Below, one piece after another: positions 59,878 to 64,000 of a DNA stretch of 64,000 bases; the first letter of the stretch is position 1, and each line of letters begins with the position of its first letter. The notes under the pieces were generated by a model. The model was not told the origin of the DNA. It ran no database searches and saw only the letters and a program-made list of their open reading frames with translations. The position numbers and the translations under genes were made by a program. Source of the stretch: Corbicula japonica (Eukaryota > Mollusca > Bivalvia > Venerida > Cyrenidae); assembly GCA_038501625.1 (NCBI GenBank), contig JAZAYU010000900.1:1-64000 (forward strand). The letters are read 5' to 3'.

Positions 59878-60893
59878 ATGGGTCGTCCGAAGCGAAAATT
59901 GTCGCCTTTAAAATCTGATACAAAATTACGGAAACGGAGTGCCTTTGGATTTGGTTCTATCACTGGCAACAGCGGGCAAAACAAGGAGAACTCTAATGAA
60001 AATACAGAAAATCTGTCTGACAGCTTAAATAAATCAACTAATTAAGTTCAACCAGGAGAAGATGCTGACCATTCAGTCTCCCAATCTAATGATTCCCGTC
60101 AAAAAGCAGCGGTGAAGCGTTATTTTAGGAGTGAATGGCAGCATAACAGGGATTGGCTACTGTATGATGCTGTGAAAAAAGTAATGTTTTGCACCATCTT
60201 ATGTTAGATACCTTGTCCAAGAGAGTGGGAGGTATGAGTCACGGACACATTTCTTGGGTTTGGTGAAACTGAGTGAAGGTGCTACAGCTGTAAAAATTTA
60301 TTAGTCTCTTATTTCAGTATTTGAAAACAAAGGTACTGTATAGACATGTCTTTCAGTCATTCTGTGAAAAGGTTATAAAAAGTCTTAAAAGCAGATTTGA
60401 CAATACAGGTGACAGCAAAATCTTTTCCAGTTCAGGCACTGTGTTTGACCCTAGCATCATCAGTAGAGTTCATGAGCACAAAGAATTGATCAATGAGCAT
60501 TTGGATATCATTTCTTCATATGCCAGTGAAATTGGTGCTGACAAGTTCAATAGCCAGGCTCTAGAACTGATTAAATTCCTTAACTGCAATCCCAATGTAA
60601 TGAAGCTCATGAACTCTGTTGGTGATACATGTCAGTATATCATGAAAAACAAGGCTCTGTACCCTGATGTTGCAAATCTGGCTTTCAGATTCTCAACAGC
60701 GCCTGTATCTTCTGTAGAATGTGAGAGAGGTTTTAGTAGACACAACCTTATCAAAACCAAAACAAGGAATTGTTTGGGTACAGGCACTGTTGAGAATCTG
60801 ATGAGAATCTCTCTGGAGAAACCAAGCTTCCAGTTTGATTTTCAGAGAGCATTCCAGAAATGGGTTAACAGGAAAAGTAGGAGGATAATGTAA
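59878..60893 (+). pseudogene. Decayed hAT-family (ZNF862-like) transposase
   Basis: The ATG at 59878 opens a basic N-terminus (MGRPKRKLSPLKSDTKLRKR) that hits a TAA at 60043-60045. Beyond it the same frame shows KRYFRSEWQHNRDWLLYDAV, then KKVMFC, the start of a TTF-type zinc finger. An internal deletion and frame changes follow (FLGLVKLSEGATAVKIY then a stop). From 60321 a 190-codon frame holds the C-terminal dimerisation domain (YPDVANLAFRFSTAPVSSVE, then CERGFSRHNLIKTKTRNCL, GTVENLMRISLE). The central catalytic region is mostly missing, so the copy is dead. Confidence 0.82.
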
Positions 60894-61427
60894 GATGATG
60901 TAAGTCACAAAGCAGTGTATGTCATAACTGCCAAAAAAGCTACCATAACTTATTTTAAGTTAATGCATTTGAAAGATTGTTGATTTGTTGGTGTAGTTAT
61001 TGGGGTAAGTTCATGAAATTATCTTGCATGAACACCATGGTACATTGTATAACATAACCTGCATATTAGAAATGATATATTGCTGTTAAACTATGCTTAT
61101 TATGTGCTTTATTGTTGGATAGTGCATGACATATTAAATAAAGAAAGAAATCTTATGATTGTTCCTCTTATTTAACCTGCCGCCACATCGCGAAGACTTT
61201 GGCTATTATTTTTTAAGTGAAAAAAATGTGGCTATTATTTTTTTAAACTGCCAGTGTGAGCACTGGTTACTTCTAACCAAGAAGCTACAGCAGTCTTGAT
61301 CCAGTTTAGACAGCATCGTCTGTGCTTGATTATCTGGATCAATAGTGGTTGCACATGCGTTAGAACGATTTTAACGATGGAGTAAAGTGTAATCTCCAAT
61401 GTATTATAATGACTTCACAGCATTTAC
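60894..61427. other. Intergenic or intronic, no gene seen
   Basis: Includes the 3' flank of the hAT remnant. Downstream exons of the minus-strand gene could lie further left but are not recognised. Confidence 0.4.
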
Positions 61428-61632
61428 CTTGAAACAGCTGTAAATAATTTCAGCAAGGGAATGAGGAAACACTCCATACTCCTTAGTGTTGTCATCATAC
61501 TGGGTCTTCAGGACGAGCTGTGCAAGTTTGAACTGCAGCAACGGCGACGACACCGACTCGATTAACCTCTGCTTGCTAGACAGGCTGACAAGAACAACTG
61601 GAGCTGACATCAACACACAGGCTAAATAGGTC
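61428..61632 (-). CDS. Internal exon of minus-strand helical protein gene
   Basis: Acceptor GGGTATTTTAG, donor TTCAAG followed by GTAAAT. The frame reads TYLACVLMSAPVVLVSLSSK, then LLQFKLAQLVLKTQYDDN and PHSLAEIIYSCFK, a helical repeat-like segment. It begins with one base of a split codon, whereas the upstream exon (61880-62851) ends in phase 0. A small exon or an indel between them is therefore implied. Confidence 0.6.
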
Positions 61633-61879
61633 CTAAAATACCCAACAACATAATAATCAGAAGATAAATATTATCAGTTTTTAGCAGTGTAAGATTGAAA
61701 TATATTTCACCAACTTGAAGTTAGCTCTTAGCCTATCCTAGCCATAAGAGAAAAAACATTATTCGAAATTTCGTAAGTGTTTATTAAAGTATTTCTTTCA
61801 ATTTTCAAACAACTTATTTTCTATTTATGCTTTTAATGCATTGTTTGTGTTTTACTTGCAAAGTAGAGGCAAGAGTTAC

Positions 61880-62851
61880 CTGAAGTAGAGGCAGTAAGTG
61901 AGGTGGCTTGAACTTGTTCTCTTCTCCTATATAGATTGCTGACTGACCGGCATGCAGCACTTGATTCAGGTAGTAAATCAACGTCTTCATGTTTCCTGTT
62001 GACACGCCGTAAGCAAACATTTTGTAAGCCATACTAAGTCGTATTTGTCTAGAGTCAGTTAAATTCTTCGTATACAGATCTGTTTTTAGCACCTCGGTGT
62101 ATAACTGAAGTTCCAACGAAGCTTGCAGAACCTGTTTGTAATTCTTGTCTTTGGTTATATTAAGGGCCGATTTGAAACAGTCCTCTACACTGTCCCAGTT
62201 TACCTCAATTTTCGCACTCAGCGTGTTGTTTAGGAATGACATTCTGAATGCCCAATGAACGTGACACAATTCACAATCAGCATGAAATGCACTCTTGATA
62301 ATATCTTTGCATAAACCAGGCGGAATAGAATATTTAACACCAAACTTCTCAACAAAATCCAAAGCATGCCCAAGATTTAAATACCCGTCCTCCTCACATC
62401 CATACACCATATTTTTCAAAGATTCTGGTAAACTTGGCTTCTCATTTTCATATTCACATAAGTTAAGAAAATCTTTTAAAAGTTCACCAAGCTGATCAAA
62501 CTGCTGTGAGAATGGAAGTTCGTGATAATCCAAATGACTAGAAGCAGATTTCGATCTGAAACCAGAACTGCTGCAACTCGATGAAGTAGTAGGTTTACTT
62601 GACGTTCTAACAATTTTTCTCTTTCGTGATATTTTTGGAGTTGAAAATCCTCGTGGACCTGAAAGTCCCAGGAAGTCTTGAGCAAGTTCAATATCTTCAT
62701 AATAAGTAGTTGTATCTTGCTTTGTTTCTATTTCATCCGATTCTTCAGAAATATCTTCATAGACAGTAACTGAAGAATGCTTTGTTGCTATTTTATTCAA
62801 ATTCACTTCATATTCAATTGTTTTGTCAGTTTCATTTAAGGGAAGAGGGGC
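61880..62851 (-). CDS. Large exon of minus-strand helical protein (possibly SLF2/SIMC1-like)
   Basis: The exon spans 324 codons with acceptor TGTCTATTTAG and donor CTTCAG followed by GTAACT. The frame continues upstream of the first GTG codon to the acceptor, so the true start is in an earlier exon. The N-terminal third is acidic and disordered, with two SIM-like patches (VTVYEDISEESDE, TTYYEDIE), then a basic Ser-rich stretch (SRKRKIVRTSSK). The remainder is alpha-helical (FGVKYSIPPGLCKDIIKSA, CELCHVHWAFRMSFLNN, ALNITKDKNYKQVLQASLE). SUMO-interaction motifs plus a helical solenoid recall the SLF2/SIMC1 proteins that recruit SMC5/6. This is only a suggestion and the symbol is withheld. Confidence 0.65.
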
Positions 62852-63128
62852 CTAAATAGACAATCCTGTCTGAAACGGCGATGTTTGGCGACGTCGAGTT
62901 CGGAAATGTCTTCGGCAGTAGCCGAAACGTTCTCCGGCACTAATCGGAATTGATTGTAGCAAACATTTTTAATCGTTATTTTTTACATTACTCTAAAATA
63001 TTGTTATCGGTTTCTTCAAAGAAGAAACATTTTTTACAAAAAGTAACTTACATTGTTTTAAATAAAAAAAATATTTGCCAAAAGTCTGTTATCCCAAAGC
63101 GTGACGTCATTTTCCCGGTAATACCAAA
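62852..63128. promoter_or_regulatory. Candidate bidirectional promoter
   Basis: A CpG-bearing patch (62876-62945: GACGTCGAGTTCGG, CGAAACGTTCTCCGGC) and a perfect CRE, TGACGTCA (63102-63109), lie between a minus-strand gene and a plus-strand ATG in strong context. The 5' exon of the minus-strand gene may also lie here. Confidence 0.45.
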
Positions 63129-63206
63129 ATGGCGGACAGAGCTAGCAATGGTAGATTTGTGAAAAAAAACCCATTAAAACCAACCATTAAACGTAAAGAA
63201 AATTAA
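63129..63206 (+). CDS. Short start exon or micro-ORF
   Basis: ATG at 63129 in AAAATGG context, about 20 bp after a TGACGTCA and TTTCCCGG promoter-like block. It encodes MADRASNGRFVKKNPLKPTI, then KRKEN and a stop at 63204-63206. The basic N-terminus could be the first exon of a longer gene spliced at an internal GT (for example after AGCAATG) or a true micro-ORF. No family is recognised. Confidence 0.35.
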   Translation: MADRASNGRFVKKNPLKPTIKRKEN

Positions 63207-63542
63207 TATAACAATAGGTGCTACCTATAACGGGGAAAGCTAGTTTTCAATACCTAAAATAAAGAATAAATATAACTAAGATGTGTTGCACTGTAAGGAA
63301 TAACGGTATTATGACAAATCAAATATAGGGCCCAGGCGATGCAGCCAAGGATTTTCAGATGTTTAGGTCTAGGACAGCGGACAACATGACCCATACTGAA
63401 TACTGTATAGACCGTATCAGATAAATGAAATCAAAACAAGAAATACTTTATCAATTTATGGCTCATCAAACCAATATTTTTGTTGTTGTTTTTTACAACC
63501 GCTATCAACCATAGAGAATACTTGCAAATTTATAAAGGAAGC

Positions 63543-63633
63543 GTCTCCTCAACCGGGCCCAGTCGAGGAGACCCAGAGTCTCCTCGACCGGCTGCCGGTC
63601 GAGGAGACTATACGGGTAGGACTGTCTCCTCGA
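63543..63633. repeat. Cluster of GTCTCCTCGACCGG hairpins
   Basis: Hairpin 1 (63543-63572) pairs GTCTCCTC with GAGGAGAC. Hairpin 2 (63578-63608) is GTCTCCTCGACCGG against CCGGTCGAGGAGAC with perfect 14-bp arms. A third half-site GTCTCCTCGA lies at 63624. GC-rich in AT-rich surroundings. Confidence 0.85.
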
Positions 63634-64000
63634 ATGGCTCCAGAATTTATACTATATTCGCCCGTCCACGTCATAAATTGTGTTTAAACTTGAACAGCGG
63701 ACACAATCAGGAATTCAATTATTTTTTTGTTAAATTGTTTAGTTTTTTTTGTTTATTTTATGTAAACTTGCACGTGTGAAATAATAATAGCACCAATTGC
63801 TTGTCCTCTGATGTTTTGACTATTCAAACTTGTTAAAACTATTAATTCTAATTGATCTACTCAGTTTGCTTTTGCGAAATATTAAATATGTCGCAGCAAC
63901 TTTGTTAAATGCCGCTGTTAACAGGGTTGGTAATTAGCCTATTGAGTGTTGTTACTCAATAAATTACAACATATGTCGCTATCGTTTGGTCCTTTTTAGA
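63634..64000. other. Right edge, no gene seen
   Basis: AT-rich. TTGTTACTCAATAAA near 63950 is the only notable motif. Confidence 0.4.

Overview
The window looks like nuclear DNA from a mollusc, most likely a bivalve. It is AT-rich, has spliced genes with phase-consistent exons, and carries TTAGGG-type telomeric repeats. It is crowded with mobile elements, and much of the coding sequence is transposon-derived. The species cannot be named from the sequence. A 500-base run of N (39770-40269) marks a scaffold gap.

Left part (1-18190, minus strand): four exons with matching splice phases form the 5' part of a secreted multidomain gene. In order they encode a signal peptide plus TSP1 and EGF-like modules (17848-18190), a Cys-rich module (12239-12628), a short linker (10502-10634), and a long extracellular exon that runs off the window (1-1064). 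The introns hold a 12-copy SINE-like family, a composite tandem repeat with interstitial TTAGGG tracts (2799-5022), a CpG-rich inverted array (about 7911-8190), a near-perfect foldback (9043-9197) and a mariner-like element (14051-15271).

Middle (20000-27884): a nest. An outer pair of 26-bp inverted termini encloses two CpG-rich foldback arrays and a 6,045-bp full-length LINE on the minus strand. The LINE has a perfect 13-bp target-site duplication. Its ORF1 has zinc knuckles; its ORF2 has endonuclease, reverse transcriptase and RNase H. Two premature stops and one frameshift disable it.

31643-44375 (plus strand): a second secreted gene has a signal peptide, coiled coil and EGF modules. Its exons show frame breaks. 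The 4.1 kb to the left of the N gap is repeated to the right of it almost base for base. The two contigs evidently overlap, so the duplicated EGF exon is probably an assembly artefact.

45368-50523: a 5.16-kb element bounded by roughly 480-bp inverted repeats starting CAGTG. It holds promoter-like motifs and short, phase-consistent exons, with no recognisable transposase. This is the best candidate in the window for an undescribed system.

Right part (50888-64000): SINE copies, a DDE-like transposase-derived ORF (51389-52402), two copies of an element built from about 145-bp units each carrying a nuclear-receptor-like TGACCTTGACCTTG motif (53032-54350, 58576-59827), an exon of a MULE/ZSWIM-type protein (55958-56196), a decayed hAT transposase (59878-60893), and a minus-strand helical protein gene (61428-62851). 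The last gene faces a short plus-strand start exon (63129) across a compact CRE-containing promoter region.
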